Origin: Craterostigma plantagineum
Taxonomy: Eukaryota; Streptophyta; Magnoliopsida; Lamiales; Linderniaceae
Direction of reading: 5' to 3'
Assembly: GCA_027422505.1 (NCBI GenBank)
Contig: JAPQWV010000017.1
Coordinates: forward strand, 14,819,501-14,883,500
DNA length: 64,000 nucleotides
Below are positions 1 to 10,688 of the stretch, piece by piece. The notes below the pieces were generated by a model. It ran no database searches and had not been told where the DNA came from. It worked only from the letters and a program-made list of their open reading frames with translations. A program made the translations under genes and the position numbers. How positions within the stretch are numbered: position 1 is the first letter of the stretch; every line of letters starts with the position of its first letter.

Positions 1-625
1 TCATAATCGTTGAAAGCTCAGGTAGATCTTTGTTCTTCGTTCACGTTTGCGTAGAACTCCGTCTCTCGCGCTCCGGGGCGTGATTCTGCGTTCTTTCGTG
101 CTATTTTTCGTCTCTAGAGGGTTTAGGATTTGTATCCGATCGAAGTCCCTCTTTCTGAGTCGAATTTGGGCTTTTATACTAAATTTCGCACGGGTCACGG
201 CCTGGGACATGGGACGTCACGGCCGTGACCATCACCCACTCTACGCGAGAATATCGAAACCATGCGTCACGGCCAAGTGCATCGACGGTCACGGCCGTGA
301 CCATCACCAGTGGGCTTCTCTGCCTAGCGTCACGGCCAGACGCATTAAGCGTCACGGCCGTGACCATCATCCGCGCCCCGCTCTCTCGCTCACTGTCCCT
401 CGTCACGGCCGTGACGCGTAATGCGTCTGGCCGTGACCGAGGGCAGTTTCGCCCTTTTTCGCGCCGTTTTGCTCCGTTTTCGCTCCTTTTCGCCCGAAAC
501 TCGTCCTAAGCTCCTTTAACATCAAAATAGGTGTAAATATGTTGAATAAATGCACAAAGTGATTGCTAAAACTATGTTATACCCTAATAAAGTACTACGA
601 TAAACGCACTAAAATGCGTTTATCA
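1..625 (-). repeat. 3' LTR of the Athila element (partial)
   Basis: Direct repeat of 11440-12064 with a constant offset of 11439. By comparison with the other copy about 750 bp are missing beyond the window start. It ends in ATCA (minus-strand TGAT), immediately followed by the polypurine tract. It contains four copies of the palindrome GTCACGGCCGTGAC, at 216, 288, 351 and 402, with half-sites between them. The short open frames across this stretch are by-products of that repeat and are not called. Confidence 0.95.
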
Positions 626-636
626 AACCTCCCCAC
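626..636 (-). other. Polypurine tract of the Athila element
   Basis: On the minus strand GTGGGGAGGTT directly abuts the TGAT start of the 3' LTR. This is the expected position and composition of the plus-strand DNA primer, and the tract sits in the TTAAGTGTGGGGAGG context common in Athila/Tat elements. Confidence 0.85.
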
Positions 637-2304
637 ACTTAAGCATTTGCTTGTCCTCAAGTAAATTAGGAATTAGATAAGGCATAAATCAGGATAACGG
701 CACGATCGTTCGCAATTTATCATCAAAACTAGAAGGCACGAAAAGAATCAAGCAAACAATCATGGACGTTACACTAATGACTTGCACTTGTCGACTTAAA
801 CTTCCTTCGCACTGCTAATCGAGACTCATACTCTCACAAGGATTCGCTCAAGTCGCTCAGTGTATAGGCTAAATTTATGGTGAATCACTCAAATTCGTGC
901 GCTAGTCCAACCCCTACCATAGGCTTGCAGGCTAATCGCATATCTACTACTTAAAGTGGCAAGCATAAATCTGAGGGTCTTTTTGGGAAAAACATGGATC
1001 AAATAGTCATGAAATGGTACGCATATATAATGAGCATGTAATCTTTAAACCAAGCGAAAAATTTCGAAGAACATAGCATGGTCGAACAGAAAATCACACG
1101 TCTCAGCACAGGATTCAACATTCTCGCCCCGAAATCCTAGACTTTTCTGCCCGACTCCTGTCAACTCAGTTCCCTTTCATTTTCTGCCCTTTCCCTTTAA
1201 TTACGCTCTAGTGCACTACCTTATTCCCTCAAAACATCAAGGTTCGGCTTTTGTCGCAAAGAATACATCGTCACAGCGAATGCCGTGTACCTAGGGATAC
1301 TTATTACCGAAACCTATATCTTGCCAAAAGGTTTATGGGCATGCTTATGAAAACGGGATCAGGTCATTTCAGAAAACGGTCAAATCAGGGCGAGTCATTT
1401 CACGAATAACAGAGAAGAAAATCGAACCATACACTGAAACTGTAACTCTCAAGTCCGACTTCTGCTCTATTCTACAAATTCGGGTTCATATAATTTCTGG
1501 AGGCTTATATGAGTCAGGGGCATTTCATATCATATGAGGTACGCAACGAATAGGCTTAAGCTCAAAGGGGCTAACTATTGGGCTAGTCATGGTGGGAAGT
1601 TTTGGCTCTGGACTTAGTTCCTAATGCCCTCATCATTTCTACACTAACACACCAAAAACAGTTTCAACACGCATTAGACAGGCAAGTTCTAGAGAGATAT
1701 AGACTAGGTACGTCACACAGCAAAAAAAATTGAGCATAAGCTCGTCAGGCTCAAACTCTCACAATGAAATGGGGATATGTGTACGAAACTCTCAAAATAG
1801 TGCTATATCTATTCAGGCAAACATGATTCAGTCAGTCATGCATATCCTAATTGCTCACAAAGATTCATAATAATGCAGACTAACTCGAGATAAACGCAAA
1901 AAAATCGTGCCTGAGTTCAATAATTCATGCCTTTCTAACGAAATTTATAGCTCATAGACACGTCATAAAAATTTAAAAATTTTCACGTAAGTTCTAAAAC
2001 TGAGTTCCCCTCCCCACACTTAAGTTAGACGTTGTCCTCAACGTAAAAATGATAAAAGGGAAAGAAAAAGAGTTTAAAAAAAACGGGACTCCCCTGACGT
2101 GGTCGTGTCGTAGTTGTTTATTATGCTCGTGGAGTTCGTGTTGTAATCCATAAGGCGTATCCCGGCGCTAGCTAGAGATCAATAGACACGAAAAGAGAGT
2201 AGTCATAAGATTAACTAGAAACTTAGTTATAAGCGCAATGTCATAAATGAAACACACGCGACTACGCAAGAAAACACAATGTCATAAAGGAAAAGGAAGA
2301 GATC
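637..2304 (-). other. Non-coding tail of Athila between env-like ORF and 3' LTR
   Basis: About 1.7 kb with no sustained reading frame. Its main structure is a second polypurine-tract-like block at 2009-2041. That block repeats the one at 628-660: the same 16-mer cctccccacacttaag, a 7-nt spacer and the same ttgtcctcaa. The rest is unstructured AT-rich sequence. Confidence 0.7.
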
Positions 2305-3654
2305 CTAAGGAGGTGGCGGCGGCGGCTGTGGTGATGGTGGCCTCGGGCGCAGGAAAGCCATCGATTGCTGGGAATACTTGAGCGCCGTGTCCATGGCTTG
2401 AAGGGCCTGGTTATACCGCTCTAGCTCTGCGTCGTAACGGCGGTGGGCTTCCTCGTTCTGGCGCTCGTACTCTTCCTGTCGGCGCCGGGTCTCTTCGTTG
2501 TATCGCTGGAGTTCGTCGACCCTCTGGAGCGAGTCGGCGTTCATGCGCATCATGTCTTGGCGCAGCGCTTCTAGATCCGCTGTAGACGAGAAGCGAGCGA
2601 CGCCGGATGACTCGCCGTGGTGGTAGCCGGATGAGTAGGAGGGCCCTGTTGTCGTCGTGTCTGTCTCCACTGGATGGGGACCCTCGAGGTAGAGCTGGTC
2701 GTCGGGGACGGCTCCGTGGTCGGTCTGGCCGCGATACATCTCGTGCCAGATGTACACCTTGTTGGCGCGAGTCCAGGTGGGTGCCTTCACGAGCATTTTC
2801 ATCTTCACTAATGCCTCCTCGTTCACGGGGTGGCGCCCGCCTACGATCTCCATCTCGGGCGCATTCTCTGGCCAGTAGCCCAATCCTTTGATCACCTTGG
2901 TGATGAGTGGTCCTACAGCGATCTTCCCATTGCGTCGTGCTTCCGCCTGAGCGCTGAAGGCGTGGGCCACCGCCATCCCCAAATGGACTTGTTCGCCTCG
3001 CTGGAGCTTGGCTAGGTAGAATAAGTCGCGGAGGGTGACTGCTCCGTGCGAGTCACCCCTCGGTGTAAGCGAGGTCGTCAGGAGGCGGTGAATGTAGCGC
3101 AGTCCTGGGCTCCTCAGTGCAGACGCCTTCGACGTCTTTGCGCTGTACGCCGGCTCGCCGGGTCGAGCGATGTCAGCCCAGCAACCCTGTCGTCCGGCCG
3201 GGTTATCGAAATATGTCGCGTAGGGCTGGTGTGGGTGTGGACGTGGTACGCCAAGTGCACGGCACAGATTGTCGTCCCTCACTATCTGCTCTTCATTGAA
3301 CGCCCGGAATCTGAGCTTGCTGTCACCGTATTCGTCGTAGGAGAACGTGGCAAGGAACTCCAGGGTGAGTTCCTTGTACGCCGGTTCGTCGATGGCCAGG
3401 AAGGTGTTCCATCCACTAAGTGATAAGTACTGGGCAACCTGCTGGTCGATGTGGTGCTTCGCCAGCGTCTCGTGGTCGATTTGGTCCATGGCTATGAACT
3501 CCATTCCCTTCAGCCTGCTGTATCGCGCCGTCTGGGCCTCGTCAGTAAACTGACCCATGGCTTTTAGCATTGTTGGCGGGGGCCCACGTCGCCTTTGACG
3601 AACCGGCGAACGCGAGGCCGGGTCACGTGAGGCTGAGGATCGACTTTTACCCAT
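2305..3654 (-). CDS. Athila env-like (ORF3, ATHILA ORF-1 family) protein
   Basis: Uninterrupted 449-residue frame downstream of pol, where Athila elements carry their env-like gene. I chose the start at MGKSR (3654) because a good 3' splice site lies five bases upstream; the frame stays open to 3708, which would add 18 mostly hydrophobic residues. The N-terminus is basic and Ser/Arg-rich. Residues of about 55-330 resemble the ATHILA ORF-1 domain (key stretch YKELTLEFLATF, then FRAFNEEQ). About 370-435 is a charged coiled coil rich in E, R and Q, and the tail is polyproline. I see no convincing transmembrane segment, so 'envelope' is a positional name only. The role of this family is unknown. 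Confidence 0.8.
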   Translation of the reverse strand: MGKSRSSASRDPASRSPVRQRRRGPPPTMLKAMGQFTDEAQTARYSRLKGMEFIAMDQIDHETLAKHHIDQQVAQYLSLSGWNTFLAIDEPAYKELTLEFLATFSYDEYGDSKLRFRAFNEEQIVRDDNLCRALGVPRPHPHQPYATYFDNPAGRQGCWADIARPGEPAYSAKTSKASALRSPGLRYIHRLLTTSLTPRGDSHGAVTLRDLFYLAKLQRGEQVHLGMAVAHAFSAQAEARRNGKIAVGPLITKVIKGLGYWPENAPEMEIVGGRHPVNEEALVKMKMLVKAPTWTRANKVYIWHEMYRGQTDHGAVPDDQLYLEGPHPVETDTTTTGPSYSSGYHHGESSGVARFSSTADLEALRQDMMRMNADSLQRVDELQRYNEETRRRQEEYERQNEEAHRRYDAELERYNQALQAMDTALKYSQQSMAFLRPRPPSPQPPPPPP

Positions 3655-3658
3655 AGTA

Positions 3659-3677
3659 CCTGAAAGTGAAAGTGTGA
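3659..3677 (-). promoter_or_regulatory. Candidate 3' splice acceptor for the env-like mRNA
   Basis: The minus strand reads a pyrimidine-rich run ending TTTCACTTTCAG, then GTACT and the ATG of the env-like ORF. This matches a plant acceptor (pyrimidine tract plus CAG/G). Spliced env-like transcripts are known for the related barley element Bagy-2. Use of this site here is inferred. Confidence 0.5.
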
Positions 3678-4340
3678 GCTCAAAGAGATAGCAAATAAAC
3701 GCAAGCAACCTGACTCGACCAAAATATTTACAGGAGACATGTAGTAATCTCGATCACATGAAAAAGTTCAAAGCGGCATTTTGTCGAACATGTCACGGGC
3801 AAGTTGGGGTAAGCATATCAAATCCAAGATTAATGTTCCAAATCAACAAATTACGCATACCCAACATGTCAATAGCATGTAATCATCATAAAATAGCACG
3901 AAGAACACGAAATTGGGCTTAATTTCGAAAAGCCCCAAAATCGAAATTAGGGTTCTTCGTAAAAATCCAAAAATTCGCACTAATTTCAACGAATTAAGCA
4001 TACCCAATAGTAGATATATCATGTAATGAACAATTAAGAGCAGATTCATATCCAAAAACTAACAATTTCGACGAGATTCTCCAAAATTTCAATCGAAATA
4101 GTGCAAAGAAGAAGAAAGTTTATACCTTGTATTCTTAATCGAATTGAATGTTGAGGGTGGTGTTGTGGGTGTCGCCGGAGTTGGGGGTGATGGCGGCGGT
4201 GGTCGAAGGTGGTGATGATAGGGTGGGTGATGGTGATTTATGGGTGGTGGTGTTGGCGGGAGAGAAAAATCGCGAGAGAGAGGGAGAGAAGAGGGAGAGA
4301 GAAGAAAAAAAAAACGTTTTTTCTACTTAAATTCGCAAAG
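3678..4340 (-). other. pol-env spacer, unique part
   Basis: Non-coding. The env-proximal part is AT-rich. At 4148-4310 there is a GGTGGTG-type purine-rich stretch followed by GAGA-rich sequence. I see no conserved protein on either strand. Confidence 0.6.
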
Positions 4341-4752
4341 GTCACGGCCGTGACCTATAAAGGTCTTAGCCGTGACGTGAGGCAGTGTGTGCCTCTGTCG
4401 ACAGTCACGGCCGTGACGGATTAAGCCGTTGGCCGTGACCAAGTCGATATATTTTTTTTCTTTTTTTTCTTTTTTTTTTTTTTAATTAATTAATTTTTTA
4501 AATTTTTTTTTTTTTTTTATATACAACGTCACGACCGTGACGGCTTAAGCCTTTGGCCGTGACATAAAGCAGAGAGGTTCACTGGAGGGCGTCACGGCCG
4601 TGACTGCTTAAGCAGTTGGCCGTGACTGGTGGCAGAGTGCTCGTCCCTCTTGGTCACGGCCGTGACGGATTAAGCCGTTGGCCGTGACTCTTGGCAGTGT
4701 GCATATGTACGCACGTCACGGCCGTGACTGATTCAGCAGTTGGCCGTGACCC
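4341..4752. repeat. Palindromic hairpin array in the pol-env spacer
   Basis: Six copies of GTCACGGCCGTGAC (starts 4341, 4404, 4528 with one mismatch, 4591, 4654, 4715). Most are followed by a second palindrome of the CGGATTAAGCCG or TGCTTAAGCA type and then TTGGCCGTGAC. Each unit can fold as GTCACGGCC pairing with GGCCGTGAC around an inner stem. The same palindrome occurs four times in each LTR. Arms keep pairing while the sequence between units varies. Confidence 0.9.
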
Positions 4753-4762
4753 TCCTAATACT

Positions 4763-4765
<3 letters not shown>

Positions 4766-4807
<42 letters not shown>
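4766..4807. repeat. Poly(T) tract
   Basis: About 42 T in a row (A on the element's sense strand) just downstream of pol and next to the hairpin array. A second interrupted T-rich run lies at 4451-4519 inside the array. Confidence 0.9.
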
Positions 4808-4811
<4 letters not shown>

Positions 4812-4883
4812 ATAAATACGAATACCTGGGTTGCCTCCCAAGAAGCGCTTACTTTACCGTCTTTAGCCGGACGTCTCGTTCGC

Positions 4884-7800
4884 TCAAGTTTGGAAGTCTA
4901 GGTACAGCACTTCCTTCTCGGTCCCGTCTTCCTCGCCTGCGAGATAGTGCTTCAACCTATGGCCGTTCACCTTAAAAGTCCCCTGCTCCATACCTGAAAT
5001 CTCGACAGTACCGTAAGGAAAAACACGGGTGACTGTGAACGGTCCTGACCAGCGTGATCTAAGCTTGCCAGGAAATAGCCTAAGTCGAGAGTTAAAAAGA
5101 AGGACTTGATCCCCTTCCTGAAACTCTCGCCTTTGCCTAATTTTCTTATCGTGATAGGCCTTAGAACGTTCCTTGTACATGCGAGCGTTATCGTAAGCCG
5201 ATAAACGCCACTCGTCTAACTCGTTGATTTGGAGTTGCCGCTTTCCGCCGGCGTTCCCCAAATCAAGATCCAAGGACTTAATGGCCCAATATGCCTTATG
5301 CTCTATTTCTACGGGAAGATGGCATGCTTTTCCATAGACTAGTCTATACGGTGTGGTGCCGATGGGGGTCTTATACGCAGTCCTATATGCCCAAAGTGCA
5401 TCATTTAACTTGTTCGCCCACTCCCTACGGTTCCCCTCTATAGTTTTTTTTAGAATGCGTTTCAACTCGCGATTCACGACTTCGACTTGACCACTAGCTT
5501 GGGGATGGTACGGGGTGGATAGGCTATGTTTAACACCGTAACGTTCTAAAGTGCGTGCAAACTGGGTGTTACAAAAGTGAGTGCCTCTATCACTAATAAT
5601 GCATCTAGGTGCCCCAAAACGTGAAAATAACGCTCGCAAAAATCTAACGACTACCCTAGCGTCATTTGTGGGTAAGGCTTGCGCCTCGGCCCACTTAGAC
5701 ACATAATCGACGGCAACTAGGATGTACTTATTATTGTATGAGCTAGGAAATGGACCCATGAAATCTATACCCCACACATCGAATATCTCACATACCAAAA
5801 TGAAATTCTGAGGCATTTCGTCGCGTTTGGAGAGATTACCTGCGCGCTGACACTGATCACAAGTGTCAACGTACCTTTGGGCGTCCTTGAAGATCGTGGG
5901 CCAGTAAAATCCACTCTCCAACACCTTCTGAGCGGTACGATTTGCTGCATAGTGCCCTCCGGTCGGTCCGTTGTGGCAATGTCTCAGGATTTGCGTCGAT
6001 TCTGGGGCCGCCACGCATCGCCGTATTACCTGGTCTGCACATCGCCTAAAAAGATACGGGTCTTCCCAAAAGTAGTACCTCAACTCAGAAAAGAATTTCT
6101 TCTTTTGCTGACTCGTGTAGTCCTTTGGTAGGACCCTTGCAACAAGATAGTTAGCATAATCTGCAAACCAAGGGGTGTCGTCACTTACCACATGTATCGC
6201 GTAGAGGTGCTCATCTGGGAACCGATCGTGTATCGCCCTTTCGTTCTTCTGATATATCTCGGACTCCTCTAGTCGAGAGAGGTGATCCGCCGCCAAGTTC
6301 TCTGCACCTTTCTTATCGCGAATCTCGATGTCGAATTCTTGCAGTAGCAGGATCCACCGAATTAGCCGTGGCTTGGCATCAGGCTTTGCTAACAAGTACT
6401 TAAGGGCAGAGTGGTCAGTAAAAACAATAACTTTAGATAGGATTAGATATGACCTGAACTTGTCGAAAGCGAAAACGACGGCCAACAGCTCCTTTTCGGT
6501 GGTCGTGTAATTGGCCTGGGCTGCGTCTAGCGTCTTACTCGCGTAGTAGATCGGTCTGAAGTGGTTGTCCTTACGCTGCCCTAGCACGGCCCCAACTGCA
6601 TAGTCACTAGCATCGCACATTAGTTCAAAGGGCAGCCCCCAATCAGGGGCTACCATAATAGGTGCTGCGATAAGTCTTTCCTTAAGTAAATTGAAAGCAT
6701 GCAGACATTCGTCATTAAAATCAAACGGGGCATCTTTCTCGAACAATCTAGACATAGGACGTGCAATCTTAGAAAAATCTTTGATAAACCTGCGATAAAA
6801 TCCCGCATGTCCTAGAAAGCTTCTAATCGACTTCACGTTCGAGGGGACAGGCAATTTTTCTATGGTTTCTAACTTAGCCCGGTCAACTTCGATTCCTTTA
6901 GAGGAGATCTTGTGACCGAGGACTATACCCTCTCGAACCATGAAGTGGCACTTTTCCCAATTAAGTGCCAAATTTGTTTCCTCACATCGTGCGAGTACGA
7001 GCTTCAGGTTTGACAAGCATGCATCAAACGACGACCCAAAAACAGAAAAATCGTCCATAAATACCTCCATTACCTCACCTACCAATTCGTCGAATATGGC
7101 CATCATGCATCGCTGGAAGGTGGCTGGGGCATTGCATAAGCCGAACGGCATCCTTCGGTACGCGAACGTTCCGAACGGGCACGTAAACGTGGTCTTCTCC
7201 TGGTCCTCAGGTGCTATGGGAATCTGCAGATAACCTGACAAACCATCAAGGAAACAATAAAATGAGTGACCTGCTAGCTTTTCTAACATTTGATCAATAA
7301 ATGGTAAAGGGAAATGATCCTTTCGCGTGGCATCATTCAACTTCCTGTAGTCAATGCAGACGCGCCATCCGGTCACGGTCCTCGTCGGGATCAGTTCGTT
7401 CTTGTCGTTGGTGACGACCGTCATGCCTCCTTTCTTTGGAACCACTTGGACCGGGCTGACCCACGCGCTGTCTGAGATGGGATAGATCATTCCCGCGTCT
7501 AGCAATTTGATCACCTCCTTCTTGACAACGTCCTTCATGTTGGGATTGAGGCGCCTTTGACGTTGAGCGACCGGCTTGGAGTTGTCCTCCATGAGGATCT
7601 TGTGCGTGCAGTAGCTCGGGTTGATACCCCTTATGTCGGATATCTTCCACGCCAAAGCCTTCTTGTGCGCCTTCAACACGTCTAAGAGCTCGCTTTTCTG
7701 TCCGTCGTCGAGGCTTGACGAGATGATGACCGGCAGTCCTCCATTGCTGCTAAGGAATGCGTACTCGAGGTGGTCGGGCAGCGGCTTCAACTCCAGGACC

Positions 7801-9005
7801 GGTGGCTCCTCAACCGAGTTTTTTTCCTTGTCCTCTTCGCTGCTCTCATCGATGGCTATAATGGGCTCGTCGACTTCCTCCCCACATTCGTCGATGGCCA
7901 TAAGCGTGTGTCTGTCCAGATCACCAACCTGTGATAGACCTCGCACGGAAAAGAGAAAGTCGTGCTCAAATACGTCTAAGAAATAACACTTATCATCCTG
8001 CTCGCTACTCTTTTTCATCGAGTCGGCCATATCAAAGGTGACCTTTTCCCCATCTACCGTCAAGGTTAACGTCCCATTCCTAACGTCTATCATGGTCTCC
8101 CCTGTGGCTAAGAATGGTCTACCTAAAATCAAGGGGACATTTTCATCTTCCTCCATATCTAAGATGACGAAATCTGCGGGAATTACAAACTTATCGACTT
8201 TAACTAAGACGTCCTCGATAACACCTCGAGGGTACTTTAACGACCTATCCGCTAATTGGAGGCTCATCCTAGTGGGTCGTGGCTCGCCTAGTCCTAAACG
8301 CTTAAACATAGAATACGGCATAAGATTAATACTAGCGCCTAGGTCTGCTAACGCACGCTCAATCACTAAATCTCCTATGAGACAGGGAATAGTAAAACTC
8401 CCTGGGTCTTTTAGCTTCTTAGGAATCTTGCTTTGGAGGATCGCCGAGCACTCCCCTCGTAGGCAGACGGTGGAGACGTGTTCGAGCTTCCTTCTGTTCG
8501 TCAGCAAGTCCTTCAAGAACTTGGCGAAGCTGGGCATCTGCGTAATAGCTTCAACAAAAGGTAAGTTAATATGTAATTCCTTACACATACCCATGAATTT
8601 ACCAAACTGCGCCTCGTTCTTGTCCTTTTTTAGTCGGGCCGGGTACGGGATCTTCGGCTGGTATGGCTTCACCGGTGGCCGCTGAATCTCCGTCACCTTA
8701 TCCTTCTCGGGCTCGACCTTCTCCTTCTCAACGGCGGCCTTCTCGGTGTCGTCGCCCCTGACCTCCTCAACTTCGGGTTCGTCGTGGCTCTCGAAATTGG
8801 CATTCTCCTTGGCCTTCTTTTTGGCGGGCACTTCTTGTAGTTCTCGCCCGTTCCTCAGCGTCACTGCCTTGCAGTACTCCTTGGGATTCGGCTCGGTGTA
8901 GCTCGGGAGCGATCCCTGAGTGCGCCCCGCCAACTGCTTCGCCATCTGGCCCATCTGTTGCTCCAGTTTCTTGAGCGAGGCGTCTGTTCTGAGCACGCAA
9001 GTCAT
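4884..9005 (-). CDS. Athila pol polyprotein (PR-RT-RNase H-INT), open over 1373 codons
   Basis: Encodes the enzymes for reverse transcription and integration. The first ~60 residues are the end of gag, so the true start lies upstream across a frameshift and the 9005 ATG is only the first ATG in this frame. Protease: ADLGAS with the catalytic Asp at residue 221 (Athila/Tat proteases commonly have DLGA instead of DSGA). RT: FMDD at 649-652, followed by FSVFG. RNase H: CDAS, TEKEL and FTDH motifs. Integrase: an H/C zinc finger, then Asp1081, Asp1139 and Glu1175, an exact DD35E spacing. The C-terminus has a GPF/Y-like segment and no chromodomain. No stop interrupts the frame, so the enzymes could be functional. 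Confidence 0.93.
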   Translation of the reverse strand: MTCVLRTDASLKKLEQQMGQMAKQLAGRTQGSLPSYTEPNPKEYCKAVTLRNGRELQEVPAKKKAKENANFESHDEPEVEEVRGDDTEKAAVEKEKVEPEKDKVTEIQRPPVKPYQPKIPYPARLKKDKNEAQFGKFMGMCKELHINLPFVEAITQMPSFAKFLKDLLTNRRKLEHVSTVCLRGECSAILQSKIPKKLKDPGSFTIPCLIGDLVIERALADLGASINLMPYSMFKRLGLGEPRPTRMSLQLADRSLKYPRGVIEDVLVKVDKFVIPADFVILDMEEDENVPLILGRPFLATGETMIDVRNGTLTLTVDGEKVTFDMADSMKKSSEQDDKCYFLDVFEHDFLFSVRGLSQVGDLDRHTLMAIDECGEEVDEPIIAIDESSEEDKEKNSVEEPPVLELKPLPDHLEYAFLSSNGGLPVIISSSLDDGQKSELLDVLKAHKKALAWKISDIRGINPSYCTHKILMEDNSKPVAQRQRRLNPNMKDVVKKEVIKLLDAGMIYPISDSAWVSPVQVVPKKGGMTVVTNDKNELIPTRTVTGWRVCIDYRKLNDATRKDHFPLPFIDQMLEKLAGHSFYCFLDGLSGYLQIPIAPEDQEKTTFTCPFGTFAYRRMPFGLCNAPATFQRCMMAIFDELVGEVMEVFMDDFSVFGSSFDACLSNLKLVLARCEETNLALNWEKCHFMVREGIVLGHKISSKGIEVDRAKLETIEKLPVPSNVKSIRSFLGHAGFYRRFIKDFSKIARPMSRLFEKDAPFDFNDECLHAFNLLKERLIAAPIMVAPDWGLPFELMCDASDYAVGAVLGQRKDNHFRPIYYASKTLDAAQANYTTTEKELLAVVFAFDKFRSYLILSKVIVFTDHSALKYLLAKPDAKPRLIRWILLLQEFDIEIRDKKGAENLAADHLSRLEESEIYQKNERAIHDRFPDEHLYAIHVVSDDTPWFADYANYLVARVLPKDYTSQQKKKFFSELRYYFWEDPYLFRRCADQVIRRCVAAPESTQILRHCHNGPTGGHYAANRTAQKVLESGFYWPTIFKDAQRYVDTCDQCQRAGNLSKRDEMPQNFILVCEIFDVWGIDFMGPFPSSYNNKYILVAVDYVSKWAEAQALPTNDARVVVRFLRALFSRFGAPRCIISDRGTHFCNTQFARTLERYGVKHSLSTPYHPQASGQVEVVNRELKRILKKTIEGNRREWANKLNDALWAYRTAYKTPIGTTPYRLVYGKACHLPVEIEHKAYWAIKSLDLDLGNAGGKRQLQINELDEWRLSAYDNARMYKERSKAYHDKKIRQRREFQEGDQVLLFNSRLRLFPGKLRSRWSGPFTVTRVFPYGTVEISGMEQGTFKVNGHRLKHYLAGEEDGTEKEVLYLDFQT

Positions 9006-10454
9006 TCGCCTCCATGTACTCCTCCATCTTCGTCATTCGGCTCTCGTGGGCTGCGGTGGTGCTGCTGAAATTCGTGAGAAGCGTCTTCATCATGTCCTTC
9101 ATCTCCCTCATGTCGTCGGATCCTCCCGCGGGCGCACTCTGGTACTGTCGTGGTGGCCCGTTTTGGAATCCGGAAGGTCGGGGCTGAAATCCTGGTGGTC
9201 CTTGGCTCTGATGGTTCTGATTCCCGTACGCCAAGTTAGGATGTGCCCGAGGCTGGAAACTTCGTTGGCCGCCTTGGTAGTTTCCCATATAATCTACGTG
9301 TTCCAGCGGCTGCCCAAGTTGGCAATCCGAGGTCTCGTGGGCTGCGCCGCGAATCCCGCATAATGGTACGTAAGGCGTGTGCTGTGTCGGTGTGGTGGTG
9401 GCCACGGCGTTCACAGGCTGAGTCTGCCCGGACTTGGGAAGCAATGCACCAATCACTGTCTGCAACTGTGAGTTCGTCGAAGCGATTTGCTGCTGGAGCG
9501 CCTCGATCTTGGCATTAGTGGCCGTCTCCTCGCTAACTCCGAACACACCGGTTGTCTTCATCCGGGCATTGCCCCTCATGAAACTGTTCCTCGAGTAGTC
9601 CTCAATCAAATTCCACGCGTCAGTGGCGTTGAGCTTCACGAGCCCTCCTCCTGCGGCTCCGTCTAACATATGGACCGTCTGATCATTGAGCCCCTCGTGG
9701 AATCGGTTGATCTGGGCTGCCTTCGACATCCCGTGCTGTGGGCATCTCTTCAATAGCGCCTTGTAGCGCTCCCACACCTCGTAAAGATTTCAGACTCCTT
9801 TTGATGGAATAAAGAGATTTCTGTCTTCAATCGTAGCACCTTCGACAGTGGGAAGTAGTGGCCGATAAACGCGGCTCGCAGCTCCTCCCATGTAGTGATT
9901 GATCGAGGTGGTAACATCTCAAGCCAATACTTGGCTCTGAACTTCAAAGAGAACGGGAATAACATGAGCTTAATCGCGTCGCCCGGAACACCATTGATTT
10001 TGATGGTGTCGGTCACCGTCAGAAACGCCTTCAGATGGGAGTAAGGATCGTCATCGGGGTTTCCCTCGAACTGGGCCGTCTGGAAAATCATCTGAAGCCA
10101 TGAGTGCTTCAGCTCGAAGTTATTGTTCTCTATCGGCAGAATGACAATCGCCGACTCCGTACCGCCTAGCGCGGCGTTCTTGAGGAGGTCCTGAAGTGAT
10201 GGTTCCTCCTCGGGAATGTTATGGACGGGCACTCGATGGTCCGCCATGTCTACTACTGTATTGGGACTATCTACGGTGGTCTCTGCACGTGAGTTTTGGG
10301 TGGATTCCTGCGAACTATCCTCTGAATAGCTAACTAAACGGTCGTGAGAGCTAGTGGATGCTCCTTCGGTATCGTACTTCAGTTTCCTTCGTAACTTCCG
10401 CTCGAAATCTGGGTCTGCGTCAACGATGGGACCCGATGGATGGTTTCGGGTCAT
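8767..10454 (-). pseudogene. Athila gag, broken by two frameshifts
   Basis: Capsid/nucleocapsid region in two overlapping frames, 10454-9750 and 9777-8767. The first holds the retrotransposon gag core (segments LKHSWLQMIF, DPYSHLKAFL, ALFPFSLK-like). The second continues with WERYKALLKRCPQHG and the Athila gag C-terminus. A single extra A on the sense strand (T on plus, 9788-9790) explains the first break: removing it would read SESLYEVWERY, the usual family sequence. About 4 extra bases near 8990-8996 then separate gag from the pol frame. Athila gag-pol is usually one frame, so I read both as mutations and not programmed frameshifting. Confidence 0.82.
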
Positions 10455-10664
10455 TCACCGCTGAATCGTACCTTCAATATGTGCAAACAAAAAAAAAAGA
10501 TTAGCAAAGGAATAATAAAAACGTCGAAAAGATTACGATGGTACTAATGACGCAGGAAACAAATAACGCAAATAACACAAATAACACAAATAGTAATAGC
10601 AAGTAAAGACGTCAAATAGAAGTGGCTAAATTACCGAACTACGGTGTTCCTAATATCAATCTAC
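10455..10664 (-). other. Athila leader between primer site and gag
   Basis: About 210 bp of AT-rich non-coding leader carrying the expected packaging/untranslated region. It includes a short ATAACACAAAT repeat near 10564-10590. Confidence 0.6.
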
Positions 10665-10682
10665 TCCCCGGCAACGGCGCCA
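10665..10682 (-). other. Primer binding site, tRNA-Asp
   Basis: Minus strand TGGCGCCGTTGCCGGGGA is complementary to the 3' end of plant tRNA-Asp including CCA. It lies six bases inside the LTR boundary at 10689. Confidence 0.9.
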
Positions 10683-10688
10683 AAAACT

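Noticed and set aside
47..421. Overlapping open frames across the Athila LTR on both strands
   Set aside because: They arise from the stop-poor palindromic repeats (RHGRDHHP-type peptides) and recur only because the LTR is repeated.
181..440. Regularly spaced GTCACGGCCGTGAC repeats resembling a CRISPR array
   Set aside because: Repeats are short palindromes with uneven spacing, duplicated in both LTRs of a plant retrotransposon; no cas genes and a eukaryotic context.
2607..3553. Several plus-strand frames opposite the env-like ORF
   Set aside because: Antisense shadows of a GC-rich coding region; none has a recognisable domain.
7621..8685. Plus-strand frames of 121 and 215 codons opposite pol
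   Set aside because: Shadows of the intact pol frame, which carries all protease and RT motifs on the minus strand.
8767..9777. Programmed frameshift between gag and pol of Athila
   Set aside because: Athila gag-pol is normally one frame, a further frameshift inside gag exists, and correcting small indels restores family sequence, so mutation is simpler.
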